Positions 8,975 to 17,365 of a stretch of DNA of 64,000 nucleotides are shown one piece after another. Positions within the stretch are counted from its first letter, which is position 1, and every line of letters starts with the position of its first letter. The stretch is from Actinomyces sp. oral taxon 897 (GTDB taxonomy: Bacteria > Actinomycetota > Actinomycetes > Actinomycetales > Actinomycetaceae): assembly GCF_002999235.1 (NCBI RefSeq), contig NZ_CP027236.1:1426001-1490000 (forward strand), in the 5' to 3' direction. The notes below the pieces were generated by a model. The model saw nothing but the letters and a program-made list of their open reading frames with translations, did not search any database and was not told the origin of the DNA. A program made the position numbers and the translations under genes.

Positions 8975-9670
8975 ATGGATTCCAGGCACCTGGAGCAGGC
9001 GCTCGACGCCGCTATCACGCTACCCGCCTCACGGGTCGAGGAGCGTGTAGCCCGCATGCGCAGGGACCGTCCCGACGCCGATGTCAGTGAGCTCGTCGTC
9101 CTGGCCGGTAACCGCTTCCGTCACGAGTCGGGCCTGACCTCCGGCGCGGTGGGGGCCTCGGCGGCCCTGCCCGTGGTGGGCACGGGCACGTCCGTGGCCC
9201 TGACGGTGGGGCAGACCGCGGTCTTTATGGCCTCCGCCGTCACCTACGTCCTGACCGTCGCCGAGCTCCAGGGCCTGCACGTGGCCGACGCCGAGCGACG
9301 TCGGGCCCTGGTCCTGTCCGCCCTCCTGGGTGAGGAGGGCAGCCGCGCGGTCCAGGGGGAGCTGGGCCTGTCCACCCTGTTCTGGGCGGCGCAGCTGCTC
9401 ACCCAGATGCCCATCCCCACGGTCCGCTCCGTCAACGTCGAGCTGACCAGGCGCCTGACCCGCCGCGTTGCGGCCCGGGGCGGGGCGCTGGCCCTGGGAC
9501 GGCTCATCCCCTTCGGGATCGGCGCGTTCATCGGCTACACCGGCGGCCGGGCCCTGGCCAGCCAGGTCATTGAGGGGGCCCAGGCGGCGCTGGGGCCCAC
9601 GGACGCCCTCCCGGCCACCGCGGACCCGCAGGCCCTGGTGCCCACCGCCCCGATGCCCACGGCCCCGTAG
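8975..9670 (+). CDS. Conserved hypothetical protein, EcsC-like or DUF697-like
   Basis: 231 residues from the ATG at 8975, preceded by ACGGAGG. A charged N-terminus is followed by a Gly/Ala-rich hydrophobic stretch ([15 protein letters not shown]) and, near the C-terminus, [20 protein letters not shown]. This pairing of Gly-rich hydrophobic segments recalls EcsC-type and DUF697-type membrane-associated proteins, but I cannot assign the family firmly. It lies upstream of thyA on the same strand with an 83-base gap. The function is unknown. Confidence 0.7.
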   Translation: MDSRHLEQALDAAITLPASRVEERVARMRRDRPDADVSELVVLAGNRFRHESGLTSGAVGASAALPVVGTGTSVALTVGQTAVFMASAVTYVLTVAELQGLHVADAERRRALVLSALLGEEGSRAVQGELGLSTLFWAAQLLTQMPIPTVRSVNVELTRRLTRRVAARGGALALGRLIPFGIGAFIGYTGGRALASQVIEGAQAALGPTDALPATADPQALVPTAPMPTAP

Positions 9671-9753
9671 GCCACCGCGGTGCCTGCTACCAGCGGCGGC
9701 TAGGCACCGCCTTCGCACACCACCCGTCCCACCCCGTAAGGAGGCCACCGCCC

Positions 9754-10623
9754 ATGACCGAGGCGACGCCGTCGAGCACCTACCCGGCCCTGGCCGAGGC
9801 GGGCCTGACCCCTCCGGCGGGGGTGGACGTGGCCTACGAGAACCTCCTGGCGGAGGTCCTGGCCCACGGCGCCCCCAAGGGCGACCGCACCGGCACCGGC
9901 ACCCGCTCGGTGTTCGCCCGCCAGCTGCGCTACGACCTGACCCGCGGCTTCCCCCGCGTCACCACCAAGTTCGTGGCCATGAAGGCCGTCAAGGGCGAGC
10001 TGCTGTGGTTCCTCCAGGGGACGGGCAGCACGCGCTGGCTGGCCGGGCAGGGGATCACCATCTGGGACGAGTGGGCGGACGACGGCGAGCTCGGGCCGGT
10101 CTACGGCGTCCAGTGGCGGTCCTGGCCCAGCCGTGAGGGGGGCGCCATCGACCAGATAGCCGGGCTCATCAACACCCTGCGCACCGACCCCGACTCCCGG
10201 CGCATGCTGGTCAGCGCCTGGAACGTCTCCGACCTGGACCGTATGGCGCTGGCCCCCTGCCACGTCCTCTTCCAGTGCTACGTGGTCCGCGGGCGCCTGA
10301 GCCTGCAGGTCTACCAGCGCAGCGCGGACCTCTTCCTGGGTGTGCCCTTCAATATCGCCTCCTACGCGCTGCTGACCCACATGCTGGCCCAGCAGTCGGG
10401 GCTGGAGGTGGGGGAGCTCATCTGGACCGGCGGGGACTGCCACGTCTATGACAACCACGTCGATCAGGTCCGCACCCAGCTCTCGCGCGTGCCCCGGGCC
10501 TACCCCTTCCCCCGCCTGCGCCTGGGGGCGGCGCCGTCCATCGACGCCTACACCATGGACGACATTGACGCCTCGGAGGGCTACCGCCACCACCCCGCCA
10601 TCCCCGCCCCCGTGGCGGTGTGA
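9754..10623 (+). CDS. thyA: Thymidylate synthase (ThyA type)
   Basis: 289 residues. It converts dUMP and methylene-tetrahydrofolate to dTMP and dihydrofolate. [20 protein letters not shown] is the substrate loop, the catalytic Cys169 sits in [11 protein letters not shown], and the [20 protein letters not shown] signature and the final DYxxxH-like region are present. TAAGGAGG precedes the ATG. The folA start lies four bases after its stop, so dihydrofolate produced here is recycled by the next gene product. Confidence 0.98.
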   Translation: MTEATPSSTYPALAEAGLTPPAGVDVAYENLLAEVLAHGAPKGDRTGTGTRSVFARQLRYDLTRGFPRVTTKFVAMKAVKGELLWFLQGTGSTRWLAGQGITIWDEWADDGELGPVYGVQWRSWPSREGGAIDQIAGLINTLRTDPDSRRMLVSAWNVSDLDRMALAPCHVLFQCYVVRGRLSLQVYQRSADLFLGVPFNIASYALLTHMLAQQSGLEVGELIWTGGDCHVYDNHVDQVRTQLSRVPRAYPFPRLRLGAAPSIDAYTMDDIDASEGYRHHPAIPAPVAV

Positions 10624-10626
10624 GCC

Positions 10627-11457
10627 GTGGAGCAATCCGACGCCGGGCCCGTCCCGCAGCCTCCGCCCCCCGGCCCATCCCGCCCCCCGGCTCCCGGGGG
10701 CACGGGGCGGGTGCCGGTGCTCCCGCCCGCTGCCCCGGATTCCGGGGGCCTGCCCCCGGTGGGTATGGTCTGGGCCCAGGACCACGGTGGGGTTCTGGGG
10801 TCGGCGGAGGGCATGCTGTGGCGGGTTCCCGCGGACTTCCGCCACTTCAAGGCCGTGACCCTGGGCGGCGGCCTGGTCATGGGCCGCACCACCTGGGACT
10901 CACTCAAGGGGGCGCTGGTGGGACGCCGGAACGTGGTCATGACGCGCTCTGAGGACTGGACCGCCCCGGGGGCCCACCGCGCCAGCAGCCTGGAGCAGGC
11001 CCTGGCGCTGGCCGCGGACGGCCTAGAGGAGGAGCTGGGGGCGGACCCGCGAACGGGCCGGGCCGCCTCCTGGCCGCGCACCTGGGTAATGGGCGGGGGC
11101 AGTGTCTACCGCCAGGCCATGGAGGCCGGGGTCGCGGACCTGCTGGTGGTGAGCACCATTGACCTGGATGTGGCCGCCAGCCTGGGTGCCGGGCGCGTTA
11201 GAGCCGGAGCGGACGGGGTGACGTGCGCCGCAGCCGGTGGGAACACCGGTTCCGGTACGGCCGGGCCGGACGTGCCAGGCGTGCCGGGTGGGTTGGCCGG
11301 GCCGGAGGGGGCGGTGGCACCTGTGCTCGTGCGCGCCCCGAGCATTGACCTCGCCCAGTGGGAGCGTGACGAGGAGGACAGCGATGTCCTCGGTACCTGG
11401 CGCCCCCGCTCAGGCGACGCGGGCTGGCGGGTGGACGTCTGGCGCCGTCGGGCTTAA
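10627..11457 (+). CDS. folA: Dihydrofolate reductase with N-terminal tail and internal insertion
   Basis: 276 residues from a GTG at 10627, against about 160-190 for the family. The reductase core begins near residue 45 (VGMVWAQDHGGVLG) and includes MGRTTWDSL and the cofactor loop VMGGGSVYRQAM. A Gly/Ala/Pro-rich insertion of about 70 residues follows DVAASLGAG and separates it from the last strand, WRVDVWRR. The true start may be the GTG at 10759 or the ATG at 10765, since the first 45 residues are Pro-rich and unlike any DHFR. It reduces dihydrofolate to tetrahydrofolate and is coupled to thyA. Confidence 0.93.
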   Translation: MEQSDAGPVPQPPPPGPSRPPAPGGTGRVPVLPPAAPDSGGLPPVGMVWAQDHGGVLGSAEGMLWRVPADFRHFKAVTLGGGLVMGRTTWDSLKGALVGRRNVVMTRSEDWTAPGAHRASSLEQALALAADGLEEELGADPRTGRAASWPRTWVMGGGSVYRQAMEAGVADLLVVSTIDLDVAASLGAGRVRAGADGVTCAAAGGNTGSGTAGPDVPGVPGGLAGPEGAVAPVLVRAPSIDLAQWERDEEDSDVLGTWRPRSGDAGWRVDVWRRRA

Positions 11458-11652
11458 GGACCTGCCCGGGCCAGCCGGGTCACCAGCCGGGCCGCTCGGC
11501 AGCCGCAGGGCGACTGGACCACCACGGAGACCTGCGCCCGGCCCCGGTTTTCAGGCCTCCCGCCGGACCACCACAGGGACCTGTGTCACGCCCTCCTGTG
11601 GCACGCTCGCTGCGCCGCCCCGGGCCTGCGTCCCGGCCACCACGGACGCCGT

Positions 11653-12057
11653 TCAGGAGGCCGGCGCGTAGTCCCCGGCCACGACCTCGACCCGGTTGCC
11701 CTCGGGGTCGAGCAGCGCGACCTCGTAGTAGCCGTCCCCGGTGCGTCGGGGGCCGTCCACCACCTGGACCCCCACCTCACGCGCCCGCCGGGCCAGGGCG
11801 TCCACGGCGGGCGGGTCCGCCAGGGCGAAGGAGATGTGCGCCCACCCCAGGCGGTCCCCCGCCCCCGGGACCGTCACGTCCGGGCGGGTCATGAGCTCCA
11901 GGCGGGCGCCGGTCCCGAAGGTGAGGATGTAGGTGGACAGGCCCGTGCGGGGGTTGTGGTAGAGCTCACCTGCAACTCCCCCGAACCAGGTGGTGTAGAA
12001 GTCGCGGGCGGCCTCCAGGTCGGCCACCCAGACGGCGGCGTGGTCAATGCGGGTCAT
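11653..12057 (-). CDS. VOC-superfamily (glyoxalase/bleomycin-resistance-like) protein
   Basis: 134 residues from the ATG at 12057, chosen because GGAGG lies just ahead and homology begins there; the frame extends further upstream without family similarity. It has two beta-alpha-beta-beta-beta modules: MTRIDHAAVWVADLEAARDFY with metal-ligand candidate His6, ARLELM, GWAHISFAL and a C-terminal NRVEVVAGD. Small VOC proteins like this are often called lactoylglutathione-lyase-like, but the substrate cannot be inferred. It converges with folA. Confidence 0.88.
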   Translation of the reverse strand: MTRIDHAAVWVADLEAARDFYTTWFGGVAGELYHNPRTGLSTYILTFGTGARLELMTRPDVTVPGAGDRLGWAHISFALADPPAVDALARRAREVGVQVVDGPRRTGDGYYEVALLDPEGNRVEVVAGDYAPAS

Positions 12058-12177
12058 GGTGCCTCCGTACAGCAGCATAGGTGATGAGAAGCACATACTA
12101 CCTGCGTGGGCGGGGTCGTGGGGCGACGCCGCGCCCGCCCCGGCCCGACAGGCCCGCCCGTCGCGGCCCCGCCGAGC

Positions 12178-12330
12178 CGCCTGCTCAGGCAAGGGGCTGG
12201 TACCTGGTCCACCTCCCAGAAGGTCCAGGTCCTGGCCGCGTTCTCCCTGCCCGCCCTGGTCGCGCCTGGTCCACCTCCCAGAAGGTCCAGGGGGCCGCCC
12301 GCCTGCTCAGGCAAGGGGCTGGTAGTCGTC
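12178..12330. repeat. Nested direct repeats duplicating the 3' end of a small gene
   Basis: CCTGCTCAGGCAAGGGGCTGG occurs near 12180 and again near 12301; the second copy is the real C-terminus (YQPLA and stop) of the small minus-strand gene. Between them CCTGGTCCACCTCCCAGAAG occurs twice (near 12208 and 12266), each with a near-palindromic CTGGTCC/GGTCCAG pair. This looks like a tandem duplication of a gene end plus its downstream hairpin. Confidence 0.75.
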
Positions 12331-12468
12331 CTGGTCACCGCCCAGGAGGACGTCGTGGAGGTAGTGGCTCTTGGGGGCGGTGCCGTAGACCTCGGCGGTG
12401 GTGCGGCTGAACCAGGCGTTGAAGATCCTGGTGACCGAGGCGGCCAGGCGGGTGACGGTGGTGTTCAT
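12307..12468 (-). CDS. Small uncharacterised protein
   Basis: 53 residues from the ATG at 12468 (MNTTVTRLAASVTRIFNAWFS...). AAAGG lies ahead of this start; the upstream in-frame codons to 12585 cross the AT-rich promoter-like region and are unlikely to be coding. One amphipathic helix is followed by a polar tail ending DDYQPLA. There is no recognisable domain. The AT-rich stretch at 12540-12600 with two ATGATCAT sites lies in the right place to control it. Confidence 0.55.
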   Translation of the reverse strand: MNTTVTRLAASVTRIFNAWFSRTTAEVYGTAPKSHYLHDVLLGGDQDDYQPLA

Positions 12469-12558
12469 GGTGGAGACCTTTCGTATCGGTTCCGGGGTGG
12501 GGCTCGTGCCCCGTCCGGCTGACACCATGAACGGTAAAAGTCCATACGATCGCTGCCA

Positions 12559-12585
12559 ATGATCATATCTAACTAAAATGATCAT
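12559..12585. promoter_or_regulatory. Paired palindromic ATGATCAT sites in an AT-rich island
   Basis: ATGATCAT occurs at 12559-12566 and 12578-12585, 19 bases apart, the second inside a 12-base palindrome AAATGATCATTT. The surrounding ~55 bases are far richer in A/T than anything nearby. This lies about 90-120 bases upstream of the small minus-strand gene and looks like a promoter/operator. The regulator is unknown. Confidence 0.5.
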
Positions 12586-12599
12586 TTATCTACCTCCCT

Positions 12600-12759
12600 G
12601 CCCGGGGCCCGCCGCCACCTGCCACTGACCGAGGCGGGCCCGGACCCTACCGGCGTCCCGGTGGGCAGGCCCGGGGCTGAGGAGCCCGGGCCGCTCCCCG
12701 CCGCCCGCGGCCGACCACGTCTGCCCGCTAGGCCCGCCTGCGGCCGTGGGGTGCCCGGG
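12600..12759. other. GC-rich gap, no gene seen
   Basis: Between the AT-rich island and the stop of the OpuC-type binding protein there is no supported reading frame on either strand. I see no strong hairpin. Confidence 0.5.
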
Positions 12760-13926
12760 TCAGACGATCCCCTGGCTGGCCAGCCACTGGGAGGCGATGT
12801 CCGCGGTGGGCAGGTGGTCCACGGCGCTGGCCCGGTTGAGCCGGGGCAGCTCCTGCGCGCTCAGCCGGGCGTTGACGGCACCGATCGCCTCACGCGCCTC
12901 AGGGGCCAGGGTGGCCGACACCAGCGGCGTGACCCGCTGGGGGACGATCAGGCCCTGCGGGTCGGTCAGGACCACCAGGTCGGAGCCGGTAGCCGCGGGG
13001 CTGGCCGTGTAGATGTCGGCCACGTCCACGTCGCCGTCGGTCAGGGCCTTGAGGGTGAGCGGCCCGCCGGAGTCCTCCACGGGTTCCACCACGGCCCTGA
13101 CCCCGTAGACGCTCTCCAGGCCCGTGGGCCCGTAGGGGCGGGTGGCGAGCTCGCTGTTGGCGGCGATGGTGACGGCGCGTCCCAGCGCCCTCAGGTCGGC
13201 GATGGAGGTCAGCTGGTACCTCTCGGCGGTGGCCCGGGTGACCACGTAGGAGTCCTGGTCGGTGGCCTGGGCCGGTTCCAGGACGGTCAGGTTCGCCGGG
13301 AGGGCCTCCAGCAGCGCGGCCTGGATCCCCTCGGCGTCGCGGGCGGTGGCCTCCTTGTCCAGGAAGCTCAGGAGGTTGCCCCCGTACTCGGGGATGACGT
13401 CGATGTTCCCGGCGCGCAGCTCGGGGACGTAGACCTCGCGCTGGCCGATCTGGTACTGGCGGCTGACCGTCAGGCCGACGGCCTCCATGGCCTGGGCGTA
13501 GAGCTCGGCAATGACCTCGTTGGAGTAGTACTGCTGGCTGCCCACGATGACCCCCTCGCCCTGGCGCTCCCGCCTGGTCCCCAGGGGGTCGTCCGAGGCG
13601 CAGGCACCCAGGACCCAGGCCGCGCCCAGGACCCCGGAGGCGGCCAGGAGCCGACGCCGTCCCAGGCGCGCGGCCCCGTCCCCGCCCGGTGCACCCGCAC
13701 TCGGCGCGCTCCCGCCCGGTGCACCCGCACTCGGCGCACTCCCGCCCGGCGCACCGTCACGCCGGGGCCGGCCCGCCCCCGGCCTCCCGGGTCCCCCCAC
13801 CTTGGAGGGGACGTGAGCACCGGCGCCTCCTGGGGCGGGCGCCGATCGGGGGCAGGATCGGCCCACCCCCCTGCCGGCGGGGGCCGAGGTGGTCCGACGG
13901 CGGGGGCCGCGGGGCACGTGGCTCAT
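12760..13926 (-). CDS. Glycine betaine/choline-type ABC substrate-binding lipoprotein (OpuCC/ProX-like)
   Basis: 388 residues. The start ATG overlaps the stop of the permease (ATGA) and has GGAGAA ahead. The mature protein carries the quaternary-amine binding fold: VIVGSQQYYSNEVIAELYAQAME, VYVPELRAGNIDVIPEYGGNL and DGDVDVADIYTASPA. A twin-Arg lipoprotein signal GRRRLLAASGVLGAAWVLGAC places the lipid Cys at residue 109, unusually late. The preceding ~85 residues are Gly/Ala/Pro-rich and contain a 10-residue repeat encoded by a 30-bp tandem duplication. This is the last gene of the operon. The substrate is a betaine or choline-like osmolyte by family. Confidence 0.9.
   Translation of the reverse strand: MSHVPRGPRRRTTSAPAGRGVGRSCPRSAPAPGGAGAHVPSKVGGPGRPGAGRPRRDGAPGGSAPSAGAPGGSAPSAGAPGGDGAARLGRRRLLAASGVLGAAWVLGACASDDPLGTRRERQGEGVIVGSQQYYSNEVIAELYAQAMEAVGLTVSRQYQIGQREVYVPELRAGNIDVIPEYGGNLLSFLDKEATARDAEGIQAALLEALPANLTVLEPAQATDQDSYVVTRATAERYQLTSIADLRALGRAVTIAANSELATRPYGPTGLESVYGVRAVVEPVEDSGGPLTLKALTDGDVDVADIYTASPAATGSDLVVLTDPQGLIVPQRVTPLVSATLAPEAREAIGAVNARLSAQELPRLNRASAVDHLPTADIASQWLASQGIV
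13681..13754. repeat. 30-bp tandem repeat inside the binding-protein gene
   Basis: Two nearly identical 30-base units (13681-13710, 13711-13740, one base different) and a 14-base partial unit encode the residue repeat GGSAPSAGAP in the N-terminal extension of the lipoprotein. The period is a multiple of three, so copy-number change would keep the frame. Confidence 0.85.
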
Positions 13927-14600
13927 ACCTTCTCCTTGGAGTCACGGCGCCCGGGCGGCCTGACCGCCCGCTGCACCAGGGCGAAGAACGTCTCCGAGGC
14001 CAGCGCCAGGACCACCACCAGGAGCGCCGAGGCCAGCATCATGGGGTAGTCCTGGGTCTTGAGCCCCAGGAACATGAGGCGCCCCAGGCCCCCGGCACCG
14101 GTGTAGGCGGCCAGGGTGGCGGTGGCGATCACCTGGAGGCTGGCCGAGCGCAGCCCCCCGAGGAGCTGGGGGGCGCCCAGGGGCACCTGGACCCGGGCCA
14201 GGACCTGCAACGGGGTCATGCCGCAGGCGCGCGCCCCGTCCACGGCCTCGTGGGGCGCGGCCTCGACCCCGGTGCAGGCCCCCGCCAGGACGCTGGGGAA
14301 GGCCAGTACCACCAGGGCCACCAGGGGGCCGGCCAGCCCGATCCCCAGCCACAGCGCCGTCAGGGTCACCACGCCCAGGGTCGGCAGGGCCCGTGCCGCC
14401 CCGCCCAGGGCGACTACCAGGGCCCGCCCGCGACCCGTGGCCCCCATCCACCAGCCCAGGGGGACGGCGGCCAGGGAGGCGAGGGCCAGTGCCAGGAGGG
14501 AGTAGCCCAGGTGCTGGGCCACCAGCAGCCCGATCCCCGTGCTGCCGCGCCAGTGGGCGCCCTGCCCCAGCCAGGCCAGGGTCTCCAGGAGGTACCTCAC
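13923..14600 (-). CDS. Quaternary-amine ABC transporter permease (OpuCD/ProW-like)
   Basis: 225 residues from the GTG at 14600, which overlaps the TGA of the upstream permease (GTGA) and has GAGGAGGGGG ahead. There are five or six helices; the coupling region reads EAVDGARACGMTPLQVLARVQVPL, the usual motif of OpuC/ProW permeases, followed by IATATLAAYTGAGGLG. The same frame stays open far upstream but those codons are a shadow of the genes there. It forms a heterodimer with the preceding permease. Confidence 0.9.
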   Translation of the reverse strand: MRYLLETLAWLGQGAHWRGSTGIGLLVAQHLGYSLLALALASLAAVPLGWWMGATGRGRALVVALGGAARALPTLGVVTLTALWLGIGLAGPLVALVVLAFPSVLAGACTGVEAAPHEAVDGARACGMTPLQVLARVQVPLGAPQLLGGLRSASLQVIATATLAAYTGAGGLGRLMFLGLKTQDYPMMLASALLVVVLALASETFFALVQRAVRPPGRRDSKEKV

Positions 14601-15343
14601 GCCCCCCTCCTCTCGGCGCGCCGCCCCAGCCGGAGCCGCCGCCCCAGCCGGAGCGGCCGCCTCATCCGGATCCGGCGGCGCGTACCGCCGGAGCGCGCAC
14701 CGGGGTGCCAGCCCCTGGTCCAGGGCATGAGGATCCTGCCCAGGACCAGCAGCACCTGGTCCAGGACCAGGGCCACCAGCATGGTGACCACCACCCCGGT
14801 GGCCACCTCGGCCCCGGCCCCCTCCTTCTGGAAGCCGTCGGTCAGGAGCAGCCCCAGGCTGCGCACCCCCAGCACCCCGCCCACGGTGACCAGGGAGACG
14901 GTGGAGACGGTGACCACGCGCAGGGCGGCCAGGAGGGCGGGGCCAGCCAGGGGCAGCTCCACGCCGAGGAAGCGCTGGGGGCCGGTCATGCCCTGGGCCC
15001 GTGCGGCGTCGAGCACCTGGCGGTCCACGGCGGCAAAGGCCTCCGTGGCGGCGGGCACCAGGAGGGCCAGGCCGTACAGGCTCAGGGCCACCACCACGTT
15101 CAGGTCGCTGCGGATCGTGGTGCCGATGAGTGAGGGCAGGATGACGAACAGCGCCAGGGAGGGGACGGCGTACAGCAGGGAGGCGGCCCCCACCAGCAGC
15201 GCCCGCAGGGGCCTGACCCCCACGGCCAGGCGCGCCAGGGGCAGGGACAGGAGCGCCGTGGCCGCGAGCGCGGGCAGGGCCAGGGCCAGGTGGGCGTACA
15301 GCAGGGAGACGACGAGGTCGAGGTTGCGCAGCACCCAGGTCAC
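14597..15343 (-). CDS. Quaternary-amine ABC transporter permease (OpuCB-like)
   Basis: 248 residues. Helices run from NLDLVVSLLYAHLALALPAL to MLVALVLDQVLLVLGRIL, with the coupling loop DAARAQGMTGPQRFLGVELPLAGPAL. The start ATG overlaps the ATPase stop (ATGA). The last ~30 residues are Arg-rich and probably cytoplasmic. In this family two such permeases and one ATPase form the osmolyte importer. Confidence 0.9.
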   Translation of the reverse strand: MTWVLRNLDLVVSLLYAHLALALPALAATALLSLPLARLAVGVRPLRALLVGAASLLYAVPSLALFVILPSLIGTTIRSDLNVVVALSLYGLALLVPAATEAFAAVDRQVLDAARAQGMTGPQRFLGVELPLAGPALLAALRVVTVSTVSLVTVGGVLGVRSLGLLLTDGFQKEGAGAEVATGVVVTMLVALVLDQVLLVLGRILMPWTRGWHPGARSGGTRRRIRMRRPLRLGRRLRLGRRAERRGA

Positions 15344-16341
15344 GGGCGGCTCCCCGGGGTCGCGGTACCGCGGGCTCCTGGCCCGGCGGGCGTGGCATCC
15401 CCCGCGCCAGGGTCCTGCGTGGCATCCCCCGCACCGGCCACCGCCCGCCCTGCGGGGGCGCTCGCGGCCCCGCCCCTGGCTGCCCCGTCCCTGGCGGCGC
15501 GGACTCCCGTGGTGGGGGCCACCGTGCCCGGGGCCCCGTTGTCCAGGATCCCGACGGCCCGTCCGTACTTGTCGGTGACCACCGTCCCGTCCCCGCCCAG
15601 GGACAGGCGCCGCCCGTCCCCGCCCAGGCCGAGGAACTGGGTGACGAAGGGGTCGGTGCTGCCGGCCAGGAGCTCCGGGCCGCTGCCTCGGGCGGCAATG
15701 TGGGCGCCCGCGCTCAGCAGGATAATGTCGTCGCCCAGGGTGAGGGCCTCCTCGACGTCGTGGGTGACGAAGACGATGGTCTTGGCCATGTCGGCCTGGA
15801 GGCGCAGGAGCTCGTCCTGGAGCTCGCGGCGCACCAGGGGGTCCACGGCCCCGAAGGGCTCGTCCATGAGCAGCACGGAGGGCTCGGCGGCCAGCGCCCG
15901 GGCCACGCCCACGCGCTGGGCCTGCCCGCCGGAGAGCTGGTGGGGGTAGCGGGAGGCGAGGGAGTCGTCCAGGCCGACCTGTGCCAGCAGGTCGCGGGCC
16001 CGACGGCGGGCGGTGGCGCGGGGGACGCCGTTCAGGCGCGGCACGGTGGCGATGTTGTCCACCACGGTGCGGTGGGGCAGGAGGCCGCCGTTCTGCATGA
16101 CGTAGCCGATGGAGCGGCGCAGGGCCACGGGGTCGGCGTCGGCCACGTCCGCGCCATCCAGCAGGATCCGGCCGCTGGTGGGCTCGACCATGCGGTTGAC
16201 CATGCGCAGGAGCGTGGTCTTGCCGCTGCCCGAGGAGCCCAGGAGCACCGTGACCGCCCTGTCGCGGAACGTGGCCGTGAAGGCGTCCACGGCGGGTGCG
16301 TCACGCCCGTACTGCTTGGTGACGCCGTCGAACTCGATCAT
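15340..16341 (-). CDS. opuCA: Quaternary-amine ABC transporter ATP-binding protein (OpuCA-like)
   Basis: 333 residues. All ABC motifs are intact: Walker A GSSGSGKTT at 35-43, signature LSGGQAQRV, Walker B VLLMDEPFGAVD and H-loop FVTHD. The sequence continues past the ATPase core with GRAVGILDNGAPG and then ~60 Gly/Ala-rich residues in place of the CBS pair often found in OpuCA/ProV, so ionic-strength sensing by CBS domains is not evident. It is the first gene of a four-gene operon in which every junction is a 4-base overlap. CAGGGAGGAGG precedes the ATG. Confidence 0.93.
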   Translation of the reverse strand: MIEFDGVTKQYGRDAPAVDAFTATFRDRAVTVLLGSSGSGKTTLLRMVNRMVEPTSGRILLDGADVADADPVALRRSIGYVMQNGGLLPHRTVVDNIATVPRLNGVPRATARRRARDLLAQVGLDDSLASRYPHQLSGGQAQRVGVARALAAEPSVLLMDEPFGAVDPLVRRELQDELLRLQADMAKTIVFVTHDVEEALTLGDDIILLSAGAHIAARGSGPELLAGSTDPFVTQFLGLGGDGRRLSLGGDGTVVTDKYGRAVGILDNGAPGTVAPTTGVRAARDGAARGGAASAPAGRAVAGAGDATQDPGAGDATPAGPGARGTATPGSRP

Positions 16342-16386
16342 GGCCCCGCCTCCTCCCTGTTCGTGCCGGTCGCGGGCGGTGCGCCC

Positions 16387-16392
16387 ACCCTA
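16387..16392 (-). promoter_or_regulatory. Putative -10 element of the opuC operon
   Basis: On the minus strand TAGGGT fits TANNNT and lies about 46 bases before the opuCA start, leaving a leader of ~40 bases that carries GGGAGGAGG. No -35 is identified. Confidence 0.35.
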
Positions 16393-16565
16393 GGCCAGGT
16401 GCCGCCGTGGTACCGGGAGGTGCACGTCACCCGGACGGCTACCGGTGCCGCTGGCCCGCGCGCCTGCCCGCCTGGTGGTCCCCCGACAAGTTGGCCGCCT
16501 CCTTGATTACGTCGGCCCGCGCACGTGCCTGCCTGGTGTCACGGGCGTCTGGCGGCCAATGCGCC

Positions 16566-16571
16566 TACCAT
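16566..16571 (+). promoter_or_regulatory. Putative -10 element of the DeoR gene, near-leaderless
   Basis: TACCAT fits TANNNT and ends 11 bases before the ATG at 16583, so transcription would start within about five bases of the start codon. No ribosome site is present between them, which supports a leaderless message. Confidence 0.35.
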
Positions 16572-16582
16572 AGGCGTTAACT

Positions 16583-17356
16583 ATGACACCTACCACCACC
16601 CCCGCCGAGCGCCAGCGCACTATCCTGCGGTCCCTCAACCGGGTCGATCCCGTGAGCGTTGACGCCCTGGCGCGCCTGACCGGCGTCTCCGTCGTGACCA
16701 TCCGCCGTGACCTGTCCGACCTGGCCTCCCGTGACCTGGTGCGGCGCGTCCACGGCGGCGCCCTACTACCCACCAGGCGTGGGGCCCGCCCCACCTACGC
16801 CGTGCGCGCCAGCGAGGACATGGAGGCCAAGCGGGTCCTGGCCCGCGCCACCGCCGCGCGCATTGAGGACGGCGAGAGCCTCATCCTGGACAACGGCACC
16901 ACCTGCGAGCTGATCGCCCACCACCTGGCCGGACGGGACCTGACCGTCATGGCCCTGTCGCTGCGTACGGCGGCCACGCTGGCCGAGGTCCCCGGGGCGC
17001 GCGTCACTATCCCCGGCGGCCCGGTGGAGACCGAGACCCTGTCCCTGCTCACCGTCATGACCGTGGACGCGCTGCGGGACTTCCGGGCCGACACGGCGGT
17101 CCTGGGCGCCTGCGCCGCCTCCCCCGCCTCCGGGCTGTGCACGTACCAGCCCGAGGACGCCGTGGTCAAGCGTGCGATTATCGCCTCGGCCAGCCGGGTC
17201 CTGCTGCCCACCACCACGCGCAAGCTGACCCGCGCCTCGACCTACCGGTTCGGGTCCCTGGAGGACGTGGACGACATCCTGGTCACCTCCGACGCCCCGG
17301 AGGAGTCCCTGGCCGAGCTGCGCGCCGCCGGGGTGGCGGTCAGCGTGTGCGAGTAA
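16583..17356 (+). CDS. DeoR/GlpR-family transcriptional regulator
   Basis: 257 residues. The N-terminal helix-turn-helix RQRTILRSLNRVDPVSVDALARLTGVSVVTIRRDL and the following VRRVHGGALL are diagnostic. The C-terminal half is the sugar-phosphate-isomerase-like sensor, with LILDNGTTCELIAHHL and AVLGACAASPASGLCTY. Such proteins repress sugar or nucleoside catabolic genes and are released by phosphorylated sugars. The neighbours (OpuC operon, DUF1304) do not identify a target. A 22-bp tandem repeat begins ten bases past the stop. Confidence 0.93.
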   Translation: MTPTTTPAERQRTILRSLNRVDPVSVDALARLTGVSVVTIRRDLSDLASRDLVRRVHGGALLPTRRGARPTYAVRASEDMEAKRVLARATAARIEDGESLILDNGTTCELIAHHLAGRDLTVMALSLRTAATLAEVPGARVTIPGGPVETETLSLLTVMTVDALRDFRADTAVLGACAASPASGLCTYQPEDAVVKRAIIASASRVLLPTTTRKLTRASTYRFGSLEDVDDILVTSDAPEESLAELRAAGVAVSVCE

Positions 17357-17365
17357 GAGCACCGC

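Noticed and set aside
14601..15698. N-terminal two-thirds of a 591-codon frame that ends as the OpuCD-like permease
   Set aside because: Pro/Gly/Arg-rich shadow of the upstream permease and ATPase; the permease starts at the GTG at 14600 with a GTGA overlap.
16342..16582. A gene between opuCA and the DeoR regulator
   Set aside because: Short open frames there have no ribosome site or motif; the region holds two divergent promoters.
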